Origin: Blautia sp. BIOML-A1
GTDB taxonomy: Bacteria; Bacillota; Clostridia; Lachnospirales; Lachnospiraceae
NCBI RefSeq assembly: GCF_009883055.1
Contig: NZ_WWVR01000018.1
Location: 1 to 56,683, forward strand
Direction: 5' to 3'
Length of the DNA: 56,683 nucleotides
Made by a program: the position numbers and the translations under genes. The number at the start of each line of letters is the position of its first letter. Position 1 is the first letter of the stretch. The notes beneath the pieces were generated by a model. That model was not told the DNA's origin. It was given only the letters and a program-made list of their open reading frames with translations, and searched no databases. Of this stretch, positions 27,791 to 37,528 are shown piece after piece.

Positions 27791-28906
27791 TTATCGGGTC
27801 TGATTCTGACTGATATTAACCGGTAAGATCAGATAGGTATAGGTTTCATCGTCATCTCTGATGAAGCATGGTGCTTTTGGATTCATCAGATAAAGATGGA
27901 TTGTCTCATCATCAATAACTTTCAAAGCATCTATCAGAAACTTAGGGTTAAATCCGATAAGAATATCTTTACCTTCTTTGTCAATATCAATTTCTTCATT
28001 CATAGATCCCATAGAAGAATCTATCTTCAGTTCCATCTTATGATCACTGATCTCAATCACGATTGGTTTTTTATCTCCTTCTCTTACAAGAAGAGTTGCT
28101 CTGTCAATACAGTTTAGAAATTCTTTTTTGTTAACGCTTATCTTCGTATCATAATCACTGGAAAGCATCTGATCAATACGGAAATATTCTCCCTCAATCA
28201 GTCTTGATACCACAATTGTCTGATCAAATTCAAATAAAATATGGTTTTTTGTGAAATAAAGACTAACTTGATCATCAATTTCTCCGGAGAGGATTTTGCT
28301 GATTTCGCTCAGTGTCTTTCCTGGAACGACAATCTTGCGATCTGCATAATCTTTCTTGAGCGGCATTTTTCTGATAGAAATACGGTGTCCGTCCAGGGAA
28401 ACAACTTTCAGACAATTATCTTTAATTTCAAACAATTCTCCTGTCATTAAACGGTTATTTTCATTGACTGCAATAGAAAAAATTGTCTGGCGAATCATTT
28501 CTTTCAAAGTAAACTGAGAAAGAGAGAGCGCTTCATCCTTTTCAATAACAGGAAGATAAGCAAAATCTTCACCTGCTTTTCCAGGAATCGTAAATTTTGC
28601 TTTCTCACAGGTGATTGTAGCTACATAATTGCTGTCAGTTTTGATAGTTATATTACTGTCCGGAAGTCTTCTGATGATTTCATAAAAGATTTTGGCATCC
28701 AGTGCAACCATGCCTTTTTCTTCAATCTGTCCATCAACAATAGTTTCAATGCCAAGTTCCATATCATTAGTTGTAAACTTGATCTGATTTGTGGTTGCGT
28801 CCATAAGGATACATTCCAGAATAGGCATTGTTGTTTTGGAAGGAACAGCTTTCAAAGATATATTTACGCTTTTTAATAGATTGTTTTTTGAGCAGATAAT
28901 TTTCAT
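27791..28906 (-). CDS. dnaN: DNA polymerase III beta subunit (sliding clamp)
   Basis: The clamp forms a ring dimer around DNA and tethers the polymerase; the clamp loader including HolB opens it. The 371 residues begin MKIICSKNNLLKSV and show the family patterns TMPILECI, MELGIE and the C-terminal LILPVNISQ. I chose ATG 28906 because it matches the family start and has GGAG upstream; a TTG or GTG reading seven codons earlier is less likely. It lies between recF-side genes and the dnaA-dnaN origin segment. Confidence 0.97.
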   Translation of the reverse strand: MKIICSKNNLLKSVNISLKAVPSKTTMPILECILMDATTNQIKFTTNDMELGIETIVDGQIEEKGMVALDAKIFYEIIRRLPDSNITIKTDSNYVATITCEKAKFTIPGKAGEDFAYLPVIEKDEALSLSQFTLKEMIRQTIFSIAVNENNRLMTGELFEIKDNCLKVVSLDGHRISIRKMPLKKDYADRKIVVPGKTLSEISKILSGEIDDQVSLYFTKNHILFEFDQTIVVSRLIEGEYFRIDQMLSSDYDTKISVNKKEFLNCIDRATLLVREGDKKPIVIEISDHKMELKIDSSMGSMNEEIDIDKEGKDILIGFNPKFLIDALKVIDDETIHLYLMNPKAPCFIRDDDETYTYLILPVNISQNQTR

Positions 28907-28940
28907 AGTGTGTATAACTCCCTTCATGTTTGAAAATTGG

Positions 28941-29095
28941 CTTTATAAATATATAAATATATAGATATCCGCCGTAGCCGCCTTAGGGGATGTTGATTGT
29001 GTGAAAAAGTCTTTGAAACCTTGAAAATAAAGGATTTATCGACTGTATAACTTCGTGTAAAACCACTGTACAACTTTGAAAGTAGGTGTGGATAA
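28941..29095. other. Downstream oriC segment (dnaA-dnaN gap)
   Basis: The 194-bp gap between dnaA and dnaN holds a run of pure A/T broken by few bases (28941-28968, TTTATAAATATATAAATA), a good candidate unwinding element. It also has one perfect DnaA box, TGTGGATAA, at 29087-29095. In Bacillus the equivalent gap carries the unwinding site. Confidence 0.6.
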
Positions 29096-29100
29096 GTCTC

Positions 29101-30474
29101 TTAACCCTGTGGATTAATTTTTTTCTTTAAGATGTCAATGGAATTTTTGAGGTTCTCATTTGTCTTTAATTCGTTTTCAATTTTTTCGATTCCGTGCATA
29201 ACAGTTGTATGATCTCTGTTTCCAAGATTTTTGCCGATGGTCTTCAGTGAAGTATCAAGAATTTCGCGACAGAGGTACATGGCGATCTGTCTTGGCATAA
29301 CGATTTTGGAGCTTCGTTTATTACCGCAGAGTTCTGTAACCGTTACATGATAATGTTCTGCAACAACGGAAATAATATAATCCGGAGTGATCACTTTCTG
29401 TTCATTAGGAGAAATGATATCTTTCAGTGCCTGTTCAGCAAGTTCAAGAGTTACTTCTTTTTTCTCCAGTTTGGAGCTTGCCATTACTTTGTTGAAGGCA
29501 CCCTCCAGCTCACGGATGTTGGATTTTATGTTGGTTGCAATATAATTAATGACTTCTTCGCTGATATTATAGCCCTCAAGTTCTTCTTTTTTGTGAAGAA
29601 TTGCCATTCGTGTCTCGTAATCAGGCAGAGTAATATCTGCAATCAGCCCCCATTCAAATCGTGAACGGAAGCGTTCTTCCAGGATTTCCATATCTTTCGG
29701 TGGTTTATCAGAAGAAATGATGATCTGTTTTTTGGCACTGTGAAGACTGTTAAATGTATGGAAAAATTCTTCCTGTGTAGATTCTTTTCCTATAATAAAC
29801 TGAATGTCATCGACCAGAAGAACATCAATATTTCTGTATTTTTCACGGAATTTGGACATAGCAGAGTTATTTCCGTTTCGGATGGTTTCGATCAGTTCAT
29901 TGGTGAATTCTTCGCTGGTTACATACAAAACTTTGCTGTTTTCATTGTGTTCAATAATATAATGAGCGATGGAATGCATCAAATGTGTTTTTCCAAGTCC
30001 GGCACCGCCATAGATAAAGAGCGGGTTGTAGGTATCTCCCGGAGATTCGGCAACTGCCAGAGCCGCGGCCTGAGCAAATTTGTTATTATTTCCGACAATA
30101 AAAGTGTCAAAAATATATTTTGGATTTAAATGCGCATCTTCGCAGCGGCGCTCAATATCTGACATTGCAGGTGCTGCATTATCATAAGAAGGAATATCCT
30201 TCTGTGGGGCCTCATCAGGAGAGATAAATTTGACATCGCATTCACTTATACCTGTCAGTTCACAGATGGTAACCTGGAGAAGAAGCTTATATTTTTTATT
30301 GAGAAGATTTATTAATACTACCTGTTCAGATGGGACAAGAATCGTGATGATATTGTCAGTTACATCATAGACTTCAAGTGGCTTGAGCCATGTATTGAAG
30401 GCAACATCACTTATGTTGTAGTCACGTTTGACTGTCTGAAGAATTTCATCCCATTTTTCTATAACTTTATCCAT
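29101..30474 (-). CDS. dnaA: Chromosomal replication initiator protein DnaA
   Basis: DnaA binds its boxes on both sides of this gene, opens the origin and helps load the helicase. The 457 residues have domain I (1-85), a short linker, AAA+ domain III with Walker A GGAGLGKT (156-163) and Walker B VLLVDDIQF, and the DNA-binding domain IV with the signature GNRDHTTVMHGIEKI. AGGAG lies eight bases before the ATG. It is transcribed away from rpmH across the main box cluster, so DnaA probably represses itself, as in Bacillus. A possible -10 (TATAAT, minus strand) lies at 30541-30546. Confidence 0.98.
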   Translation of the reverse strand: MDKVIEKWDEILQTVKRDYNISDVAFNTWLKPLEVYDVTDNIITILVPSEQVVLINLLNKKYKLLLQVTICELTGISECDVKFISPDEAPQKDIPSYDNAAPAMSDIERRCEDAHLNPKYIFDTFIVGNNNKFAQAAALAVAESPGDTYNPLFIYGGAGLGKTHLMHSIAHYIIEHNENSKVLYVTSEEFTNELIETIRNGNNSAMSKFREKYRNIDVLLVDDIQFIIGKESTQEEFFHTFNSLHSAKKQIIISSDKPPKDMEILEERFRSRFEWGLIADITLPDYETRMAILHKKEELEGYNISEEVINYIATNIKSNIRELEGAFNKVMASSKLEKKEVTLELAEQALKDIISPNEQKVITPDYIISVVAEHYHVTVTELCGNKRSSKIVMPRQIAMYLCREILDTSLKTIGKNLGNRDHTTVMHGIEKIENELKTNENLKNSIDILKKKINPQG

Positions 30475-30615
30475 GTTTCAATCTCCTGGTTCCTTTGAAT
30501 GTATATAAAATGTTAAATGGACATAAATATCCGTTTATATATTATAATAAATTTTGTGGTTAATCAATCATTATTTGTGGAAAATTATCCTTTGCAACAG
30601 AGGTAAAAGTGGAGT

Positions 30616-30864
30616 TTGTCCACAGGTTATCCACTTTATCCACATGTGCATAAATGGGAAAGTGTGGATAAACTCCTAAGGGTTTACATAACATCTGATA
30701 AAGATGAAAATTATGCTCCGGATATGTGTATAAGTTTATCCACAGGCAGAATAGAGTGGAATAAAGGATTTTTTTGATAAAATATGTAAAATCAAGACAT
30801 TCATGAGGATAAAAAGGTGATAAAAATGTGAGTTATCCACAAGTTATCCACAAAAAGTGGATAA
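30616..30864. other. Upstream oriC: DnaA-box cluster
   Basis: The 575-bp gap between dnaA and rpmH holds perfect boxes TTATCCACA at 30636-30644, 30736-30744, 30833-30841 and 30844-30852 and the reverse box at 30663-30671. One-mismatch boxes lie at 30616-30624, 30627-30635, 30725-30733 and 30856-30864. Two dense groups (30616-30671 and 30833-30864) are separated by an A/T-rich stretch. This is the classic Firmicutes layout of a bipartite origin around dnaA. Confidence 0.93.
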
Positions 30865-30958
30865 CTTTACGTAAACCAGATGTTTACACAATGCAATGTG
30901 GGTTATTTTGAAAGTGGCGGAAATACGTAATTTTATTGGATTTTTTGTGAATTTTTGC

Positions 30959-30987
30959 TTGACGAACAGCGTGATAATGCATATAAT
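30959..30987 (+). promoter_or_regulatory. Promoter of the rpmH operon
   Basis: TTGACG (30959-30964), 17-bp spacer, TATAAT (30982-30987). It is the only strong promoter seen between the DnaA boxes and rpmH. Confidence 0.85.
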
Positions 30988-31049
30988 TAAAACGATGTTC
31001 TATGATAATAGTATGAATAGGGATAATAGATAAAGGAGGTGCTTTACCT

Positions 31050-31184
31050 ATGAAAATGACATTTCAGCCAAAGAAAAGATCTAGAGCGAAAGTTCATGGT
31101 TTCAGAGCTCGTATGAGCACAAAAGGCGGCCGTAAAGTATTAGCAGCCAGAAGATTAAAAGGAAGAAAGCAGTTATCAGCCTAA
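31050..31184 (+). CDS. rpmH: 50S ribosomal protein L34
   Basis: A 44-residue, very basic protein of the large subunit. It begins [18 protein letters not shown] and contains [19 protein letters not shown], the invariant L34 signature. AAAGGAGG sits nine bases before the ATG. It is the first gene of the plus-strand operon leading away from oriC. A small terminator-like hairpin separates it from rnpA, which would give L34 more transcript than the genes behind it. Confidence 0.98.
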   Translation: MKMTFQPKKRSRAKVHGFRARMSTKGGRKVLAARRLKGRKQLSA

Positions 31185-31190
31185 GATATA

Positions 31191-31216
31191 AGACCGCAGT
31201 TATGTGGTCTTTTCTT
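31191..31216 (+). terminator. Attenuator between rpmH and rnpA
   Basis: AGACCGCA pairs with TGTGGTCT (one G-T pair) around GTTA, followed by TTTTCTTCT. The stem is short, so partial read-through to rnpA is expected. Confidence 0.65.
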
Positions 31217-31240
31217 CTATAATAAAAGAAGGGGGATTCG

Positions 31241-31606
31241 ATGAAATATTCAGAGTCCTTAAAGAAAAACAAAGATTTTCAGCAGGTATACAGACATGGA
31301 ACATCAAAAGCAAATCGGTATCTGGTGATGTACGTACTGGATAATCAGTACATGAAGAATCGTCTGGGAATATCAGTAAGTAAAAAAGTAGGGAATAGTG
31401 TGGTTCGCCACAGACTCACCAGACTGGTAAGGGAAAGCTATCGTCTGAATGAAGAACGTTTTAACAGAAATCTTGATATTGTTGTGATTGCAAGGCCGGC
31501 AGCAAAGGGCAGAAGCTATCATGAGATAGAAAGTGCTTTTATGCATCTGGCAGGGAAACATCAGATCATAAATGAGGTTTGTGCTGATGAAGAAACTTCT
31601 TATTAA
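31241..31606 (+). CDS. rnpA: Ribonuclease P protein component
   Basis: The protein cofactor of RNase P, which trims tRNA 5' ends together with the catalytic RNA. The 121-residue sequence has the opening [15 protein letters not shown] and the RNR motif region [21 protein letters not shown], which contacts the RNA. The 3' end overlaps yidD by 20 bp. The RNA subunit gene is not in this window. Confidence 0.97.
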   Translation: MKYSESLKKNKDFQQVYRHGTSKANRYLVMYVLDNQYMKNRLGISVSKKVGNSVVRHRLTRLVRESYRLNEERFNRNLDIVVIARPAAKGRSYHEIESAFMHLAGKHQIINEVCADEETSY

Positions 31607-31796
31607 AATGATTCGTCTTTACCAGAAATATATATCACCGATGAAGAGAACAAAGTGTCCTTATATTCCCACATGTTCTCAATATGGTTTGGAAGCAATC
31701 GAAAAATATGGTGCGTTCAGGGGAGGATTACTGGCAATATGGAGAATATTACGGTGTAATCCTTTTTCTCATGGAGGATATGATCCCGTACCATAA
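31587..31796 (+). CDS. yidD: Membrane protein insertion efficiency factor YidD
   Basis: A 69-residue protein counted from ATG 31587, which has GAGG nine bases upstream; an ATG at 31572 is also in frame. The conserved pattern YQKYISPMK...[15 protein letters not shown]...[12 protein letters not shown] identifies it, including the conserved cysteines. It associates with the inner membrane and helps YidC-mediated insertion. It lies between rnpA and yidC, the standard position. Confidence 0.95.
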   Translation: MKKLLIKMIRLYQKYISPMKRTKCPYIPTCSQYGLEAIEKYGAFRGGLLAIWRILRCNPFSHGGYDPVP

Positions 31797-31853
31797 AGGT
31801 AAATGGGACAATCGTTATGATGTTCCGTAAGATCATCCAGGAGGAACTAGAAA

Positions 31854-33122
31854 TTGGAAAGTATGATTTTGGCTACTAAAAGTGGTACCCCGATCATCGG
31901 CCAGGTCGCAATCGTGATGGGCTGGATCATGAACGGTATCTACAAAGTGCTGGATATGGTTGGAATTCAGAACCTTGGCCTTTGTATTATTATTTTCAGT
32001 ATTCTGATCTATCTTTTTATGACTCCTCTGCAGATCAAACAGCAGAAATTCTCTAAGCTGAGTGCGATCATGCAGCCGGAGATCCAGAAAATCCAGAAGA
32101 AATATCAGGGTAAAAAAGATCAGGATTCAATGATGAAGATGCAGGAGGAAACCCAGGCTGTATATCAGAAATACGGGGTATCTCCTACAGGAAGCTGTGT
32201 GCAGCTTGCAATCCAGCTCCCAATTCTGTACGCTCTGTATCAGGTAATTCAGAATATTCCTGCATATGTAAGCAGTGTATATAATGTATTCAATGGTGTT
32301 TGCACCCAGATCCTTTCTGTAAACGGATTTGCAGATATCATTAATCAGTTTATTACAGATAACAAAATGACCCGGGTAAGACAGGTCACAGACAACGCAG
32401 ATTCTATCGTAGATTTTCTGTATGCTCTGTCTCCGTCTCAGTGGAAATCCTTACAGGAGATCAGCCAGTTCTCCGGATTCTCAGATCAGATCAGCAAAAC
32501 TGCTTCTGAAATCCAGAAGATGCAGACCTTCGGTGTTCTGAACATTGCAGATCAGCCGCTGAGTTACATCAAAACAGGGTCTCTGCTTCTGATCATTGCA
32601 GCTCTTGCAATTCCGGTTCTGTCATGGGCAACACAGATGCTCAACCTGAAGCTTATGCCACAGGCAGCAACACAGGGCGGTGATGAGAATAATGCAATGG
32701 CAAGCTCCATGAAGACTATGAATACAGTAATGCCGCTTATGTCAGCATTTTTCTGTTTCACATTCCCTGTGGGTCTTGGTATTTACTGGATCGCAAGTGC
32801 GGTAGTAAGAAGTATTCAGCAGATTCTTATCAATCGCCATCTGAACAAGATGAACATTGATGACCTTGTAAATGAAAACATGAAGAAGATGGAAGCCAAA
32901 AGAGCAAAAGAAGGACTTCCGCCGCAGAAGATTACAAATCAGGCACATCAGAGTGTTAAGAATATCAACAAGATCGACAAGGGTATGAGTGGTTCTGATG
33001 AAGCGAAACGTGCGAAGAAAGTAGAAGAAGCTTATCAGAATGCTGCTCATGCAAAAGAAGGCAGCATTACCGCAAAAGCAAACATGGTCAGAGCTTTTGA
33101 TGAGAAAAACAAAAAGAAATAA
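31854..33122 (+). CDS. yidC: Membrane protein insertase YidC/Oxa1
   Basis: YidC inserts and folds membrane proteins alone or with Sec. The 422 residues have the Oxa1 core: membrane helices at about 38-57, around 115-140, near 235-255 and 293-320, with the cytoplasmic hairpin PEIQKIQKKYQGKKDQDSM. The start is TTG 31854, with GGAGG nine bases upstream; ATG 31863 would be too far from it. Unlike Bacillus SpoIIIJ, no lipoprotein signal is seen at the N-terminus. The region between the first core helices and the C-terminal pair has a long loop (about 155-230). The C-terminus is a basic tail. Confidence 0.95.
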   Translation: MESMILATKSGTPIIGQVAIVMGWIMNGIYKVLDMVGIQNLGLCIIIFSILIYLFMTPLQIKQQKFSKLSAIMQPEIQKIQKKYQGKKDQDSMMKMQEETQAVYQKYGVSPTGSCVQLAIQLPILYALYQVIQNIPAYVSSVYNVFNGVCTQILSVNGFADIINQFITDNKMTRVRQVTDNADSIVDFLYALSPSQWKSLQEISQFSGFSDQISKTASEIQKMQTFGVLNIADQPLSYIKTGSLLLIIAALAIPVLSWATQMLNLKLMPQAATQGGDENNAMASSMKTMNTVMPLMSAFFCFTFPVGLGIYWIASAVVRSIQQILINRHLNKMNIDDLVNENMKKMEAKRAKEGLPPQKITNQAHQSVKNINKIDKGMSGSDEAKRAKKVEEAYQNAAHAKEGSITAKANMVRAFDEKNKKK

Positions 33123-33146
33123 GAGAGGGAAGGTCGGGGTTTTATC

Positions 33147-34088
33147 ATGAATGAATATATGCAGTTTTCAGCAAAAAACAAAAATGAAGCAATTACAAAA
33201 GCATGTATTGAACTGGGTGTTTCCAGTGATCAGCTTGACATTCAGGTAATCAGTGAAGGCAGTTCTGGATTTTTCGGAATTGGAAGCAAGCCTGCGATCA
33301 TAAAAGCTCGTAAAGTAGAAGATCATTCAGAAGAAAAAGAACTTGAGGAAATCGTAGATTCTGTAAAGCTGGATGCTTTTAAGGACGAGCCGGAGGTGAA
33401 AAAGGCTTCACCAAAACCAGTACCGCGGGCATCTGTTAAGGCTTCTCACAATAAACCAGAAGCAAAGACAGAGAACTCCAAAGAAGAAAAACACTCCAAA
33501 CCGGCCAGAGAGAAACAGCCTAAAGAAAAAATCCACAAGGAAAAACCTGTCAGAGAAACAAAACCGGCAAAAGAAAAACCAGTGAAAGTATCAAGACCGA
33601 TCGAGGTCATTACAGATCCGGAGGAGATTAAAGAAATCGAAGAGAGAGCTTCTGTGTTCCTTCATGATGTATTCGCATCTATGGATCTTGGTGAGGTTGA
33701 GATCACATCTAGGTATAATACAACGGATGGATGTCTGGAAGTCGATTTTGAAGGTCAGGATATGGGAATTCTTATCGGCAAGAGAGGACAGACACTGGAT
33801 TCTCTCCAGTATCTTACCAGCCTTGTTGTAAATAAAGGAAAAGCTGACTACATCAGAGTGAAGCTTGACACGGAAGATTACAGAAGACGCAGAAAAGAAA
33901 CTCTGGAAAATCTGGCAAGAGGAATTGCCTATAAGGTTAAGAAAACAAGAAAACCTGTAGTTCTTGAACCAATGAATCCTTATGAGAGAAGAATTATCCA
34001 TTCTGCACTTCAGGGTAATAAATTCGTAGAGACAGTAAGTGAAGGTGAAGAACCATACCGTCATGTAGTTGTCAAATTAAAAAGATAA
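33147..34088 (+). CDS. jag: Jag / KhpB RNA-binding protein
   Basis: The 313-residue sequence has an N-terminal Jag domain (1-52, MQFSAKNKNEAITKACIELGV, FFGIGSKPA). A Lys/Glu/Pro-rich linker follows (about 60-150), then a KH domain with GILIGKRGQTLDSLQYL and an R3H domain with NPYERRIIHSALQ. In streptococci the homologue works with KhpA as an RNA chaperone that affects cell elongation. It is the standard partner of yidC. The long linker is richer in KPxKE-type repeats than most. Confidence 0.93.
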   Translation: MNEYMQFSAKNKNEAITKACIELGVSSDQLDIQVISEGSSGFFGIGSKPAIIKARKVEDHSEEKELEEIVDSVKLDAFKDEPEVKKASPKPVPRASVKASHNKPEAKTENSKEEKHSKPAREKQPKEKIHKEKPVRETKPAKEKPVKVSRPIEVITDPEEIKEIEERASVFLHDVFASMDLGEVEITSRYNTTDGCLEVDFEGQDMGILIGKRGQTLDSLQYLTSLVVNKGKADYIRVKLDTEDYRRRRKETLENLARGIAYKVKKTRKPVVLEPMNPYERRIIHSALQGNKFVETVSEGEEPYRHVVVKLKR

Positions 34089-34125
34089 TAAATCAGCAAT
34101 GAAAACAGTTCACAACTGAAATAGA

Positions 34126-34198
34126 AAATGTTATTCTAGGTGAAAGCATGAATAACACGCGATAGACGTGTGCTTTCTCTGGGATAACATTTTTTTTA
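34126..34198 (+). terminator. Long nested terminator after jag
   Basis: Three nested stems: AAAATGTTAT/ATAACATTTT (34126-34135, 34185-34194), GAAAGCA/TGCTTTC (34143-34149, 34172-34178) and ACACG/CGTGT inside, followed by eight T. It ends the rpmH-jag operon and leaves mnmE 21 bp downstream. Confidence 0.85.
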
Positions 34199-34219
34199 CT
34201 TTAATTACAAGGAGACAAT

Positions 34220-35593
34220 ATGGAAAAAACAATCGCTGCGATCTCAACAGCTATGAGTGCTTCCGGAATAGGAATTGTTCGTATCAGTGGAGATGAGGCA
34301 ATGGACGTGATTTCCCGGATTTATCGTTCCAAAAATGGAAAGAAAAATATCAGGGAAGTGCAGAGTCATACCATTCATTATGGATTTATCTATGATGGAG
34401 AGGATGTAGTAGATGAAGTTCTGGTTATGATCATGAGAGGTCCTCATACTTATACAGGTGAGGATACCGTAGAAATAGATTGTCATGGTGGAGTCTATGC
34501 CATGAAAAAGGTTCTGGAAACAGTGCTCAAAAACGGGGCAGTGATTGCAGAACCGGGAGAATTTACAAAGAGAGCTTTCTTAAACGGAAGGCTGGATCTG
34601 TCACAGGCAGAGGCTGTCATGGATGTCATTCAGGCCAGAAATTCCATGGCTCTTAAGAGTTCTGTAGAGCAGCTTAAGGGTTCCGTACAGAGGGCTGTCA
34701 AAGAAATCAGAAGCAGACTGCTTTACCAGATCGCATATATAGAATCAGCACTGGATGATCCGGAGCATTATGATCTGGAAGGCTATCCACAGGAGCTTGC
34801 GAAGATTGTGGATAAAGAGGCCGGAGAAATCACAGATCTGTTGAAAACTGCGGATGACGGAAGAATGATCCAGGAGGGTATCAAGACGGTTATCCTCGGT
34901 AAACCGAATGCAGGAAAATCTTCTCTTTTGAACTTTCTGGTAGGAGAGGACCGTGCGATCGTCACAGAGATTGAAGGTACGACCAGAGATATCCTGGAAG
35001 AATATATTTCTCTGAATGGTATCACGCTTCGCGTGATCGATACAGCCGGAATCCGAGAGACAGAAGATATAGTAGAAAAAATCGGTGTAGGAAAAGCAAA
35101 ACAGATGGCAGAGGATGCAGATCTCATTTTATATGTTGTGGATTCCTCCAGACCACTTGATGATAACGATGAAGATATCATAGAACTGCTTTCCGGAAGA
35201 AAAAGCATCGTGATCTATAACAAGACAGATCTGGAACCAGTGGTAAATATGGCAAAACTCCAGGAAAGAACGGGAAATCCGGTAATTCCTGTTTCGATAG
35301 TAGAAGAAAAAGGAATCCGCAAACTGGAAGAAGAGATCAAAAATATGTTTTTTAAGGGAGAACTCTCCTTTAATGATGAAGTATATATCACAAATGCAAG
35401 ACATAAAGCTGCGCTGGAAGAGGCCAGGGAAAGCCTGAAGCTTGTCAAAAACAGCATTGATATGGGAATGGCAGAGGATTTCTTTTCCATTGATCTTATG
35501 AACGCCTATGAAAGTCTTGGCCGGATCGTGGGAGAATCCGTAGGCGAAGATCTGGTAAATGAGATTTTCAGCAAATTCTGTACAGGAAAATAA
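34220..35593 (+). CDS. mnmE: tRNA modification GTPase MnmE
   Basis: With MnmG it forms the complex that adds the (carboxymethyl)aminomethyl group at U34 of certain tRNAs. The 457 residues have an N-terminal tetrahydrofolate-binding domain, the GTPase G1 motif GKPNAGKSSLLN, DTAGIRET (G3) and NKTD (G4). The C-terminus ends FCTGK, giving the CxGK motif needed for modification. AAGGAGA precedes the ATG. It is directly followed by mnmG. Confidence 0.97.
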   Translation: MEKTIAAISTAMSASGIGIVRISGDEAMDVISRIYRSKNGKKNIREVQSHTIHYGFIYDGEDVVDEVLVMIMRGPHTYTGEDTVEIDCHGGVYAMKKVLETVLKNGAVIAEPGEFTKRAFLNGRLDLSQAEAVMDVIQARNSMALKSSVEQLKGSVQRAVKEIRSRLLYQIAYIESALDDPEHYDLEGYPQELAKIVDKEAGEITDLLKTADDGRMIQEGIKTVILGKPNAGKSSLLNFLVGEDRAIVTEIEGTTRDILEEYISLNGITLRVIDTAGIRETEDIVEKIGVGKAKQMAEDADLILYVVDSSRPLDDNDEDIIELLSGRKSIVIYNKTDLEPVVNMAKLQERTGNPVIPVSIVEEKGIRKLEEEIKNMFFKGELSFNDEVYITNARHKAALEEARESLKLVKNSIDMGMAEDFFSIDLMNAYESLGRIVGESVGEDLVNEIFSKFCTGK

Positions 35594-35623
35594 AAGCAAT
35601 TGATAGAAGAAGGGAAGATAAAA

Positions 35624-37513
35624 ATGGAGGACAGAAGACTGGAAAAAAACTGTGATATTGTTGTAGTTGGAGCCGGTCATGCAGGATGTGAGGCAGCTCT
35701 TGCCTGTGCAAGGCTGGGACTTGATACCGTCATGTTTACCGTCAGTGTGGACAGTATTGCGCTGATGCCGTGTAATCCGAATATAGGAGGCAGCTCCAAG
35801 GGACATCTGGTAAGAGAACTGGATGCACTTGGTGGAGAGATGGGTAAGAACATTGATAAGACTTTTATTCAGTCCAAAATGTTAAACCAGTCCAAGGGAC
35901 CTGCGGTACATTCACTCAGGGCACAGGCAGACAAACAGGCATACAGCACAGAAATGCGTAAGACTCTGGAAAATCAGCCAAATCTTACGATCAAACAGGG
36001 AGAAGTGACAGAGCTTCTGGCAGAGGAAGGAAAGATCACAGGTGTAAAACTGTATTCAGGAGCAATCTATCATTGTCAGGCAGTGGTACTCTGTACGGGA
36101 ACTTATCTTAAGGCGCGCTGTATTTATGGCGATGTCAGCAATTATACAGGCCCGAATGGTCTGCAGGCGGCAAATTATCTGACAGACTCTCTCAAAAAAC
36201 TTGGAATTGAAATGTTTCGATTCAAGACCGGAACACCGGCACGAATTGCAGGAAATTCAATCGATTATTCCAAGATGGAAGAGCAGTTTGGAGATAAGAG
36301 AGTCGTACCGTTTTCTTTTTCTACAGATCCGGAAAGTGTGCAGATCGAGCAGAAATCCTGCTGGCTTACTTATACAAATGAAAGAACACATGAGATCATC
36401 CGGGCAAACCTTGACAGATCGCCATTGTATTCCGGAATGATCGAGGGAACCGGACCAAGATACTGTCCATCTATTGAGGACAAGGTTGTAAGATTTTCAG
36501 ACAAAAAAAGGCATCAGGTATTTATTGAACCGGAAGGCCTTTATACAAATGAGATGTATATTGGTGGAATGTCCAGCTCTCTCCCGGAGGATGTACAGGA
36601 TGAGATGTACCATTCTGTACCGGGACTTGAGAATGCAAGAATTGTCAAGAACGCTTATGCGATCGAGTATGACTGCATCAATCCAAGACAGCTTTATCCA
36701 ACACTGGAATTCAAGAAGATCAAAGGACTCTTCAGCGGAGGACAGTTTAATGGAAGTTCAGGATATGAGGAGGCAGCAGCACAGGGATTGATCGCTGGAA
36801 TCAATGCGGCTATGGAAGTAAAAGGACAGGAACAGCTGGTCCTTGACCGTTCGGAGGCATACATTGGTGTTCTGATCGATGACCTTGTTACCAAGGAAAA
36901 CCATGAACCATATCGTATGATGACCAGCCGTGCAGAGTACCGTCTGCTTCTCAGACAGGATAATGCAGATTTACGTCTCCGCAAGAAAGGTTATCAGGTC
37001 GGTCTGATCGATGAGGAGACTTACCAGAAACTTCTGGAAAAGGAAGCTGCGATTGCAAGAGAAATCGAAAGAACAGAGCATGCGACGATCGGAGGCACCC
37101 CTGAAGTGCAGAAGCTTCTGGAGGAAAAAGGAAGTACTCTTTTGAAATCCGGAACGACAATTGCAGAGCTGATCCGAAGACCGGAGCTTAATTATGAAGA
37201 TCTTGCACCAATTGACAAGGAGCGACCGTTCCTTCCATGGGATGTAAAAGAACAGGTTGAGATCAACCTGAAGTATGAAGGCTACATCAAGCGTCAGATG
37301 AAGCAGGTGGAACAGTTCAAGAAACTGGAAGCAAAGAAGATTCCGGAAGATCTGGATTATGAGAAGGTCGGAAGTCTTCGCATTGAGGCAAGGCAGAAAC
37401 TGGAAGAATACCGTCCGGTATCAATAGGACAGGCATCCAGAATCTCCGGAGTATCACCTGCGGATATCTCTGTGCTTCTGGTATATCTGGAACAGTACAG
37501 ACGAAATGTATAA
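35624..37513 (+). CDS. mnmG: tRNA uridine-5-carboxymethylaminomethyl modification enzyme MnmG
   Basis: The FAD-dependent partner of MnmE (GidA). The 629 residues start with the dinucleotide-binding motif [13 protein letters not shown] and contain the family signatures [12 protein letters not shown] and [25 protein letters not shown] 35624 is preferred because AAGGGA precedes it; the upstream TTG at 35600 lies before that site. It is in one operon with mnmE and rsmG. Confidence 0.97.
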   Translation: MEDRRLEKNCDIVVVGAGHAGCEAALACARLGLDTVMFTVSVDSIALMPCNPNIGGSSKGHLVRELDALGGEMGKNIDKTFIQSKMLNQSKGPAVHSLRAQADKQAYSTEMRKTLENQPNLTIKQGEVTELLAEEGKITGVKLYSGAIYHCQAVVLCTGTYLKARCIYGDVSNYTGPNGLQAANYLTDSLKKLGIEMFRFKTGTPARIAGNSIDYSKMEEQFGDKRVVPFSFSTDPESVQIEQKSCWLTYTNERTHEIIRANLDRSPLYSGMIEGTGPRYCPSIEDKVVRFSDKKRHQVFIEPEGLYTNEMYIGGMSSSLPEDVQDEMYHSVPGLENARIVKNAYAIEYDCINPRQLYPTLEFKKIKGLFSGGQFNGSSGYEEAAAQGLIAGINAAMEVKGQEQLVLDRSEAYIGVLIDDLVTKENHEPYRMMTSRAEYRLLLRQDNADLRLRKKGYQVGLIDEETYQKLLEKEAAIAREIERTEHATIGGTPEVQKLLEEKGSTLLKSGTTIAELIRRPELNYEDLAPIDKERPFLPWDVKEQVEINLKYEGYIKRQMKQVEQFKKLEAKKIPEDLDYEKVGSLRIEARQKLEEYRPVSIGQASRISGVSPADISVLLVYLEQYRRNV

Positions 37514-37528
37514 AGAAGGAGCAGATCA

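Noticed and set aside
34105..34125. ACAGTTCACAACTG before the terminator as another MITE copy
   Set aside because: It shares a few bases with the terminal repeat, but the order is wrong and the flanks do not match.
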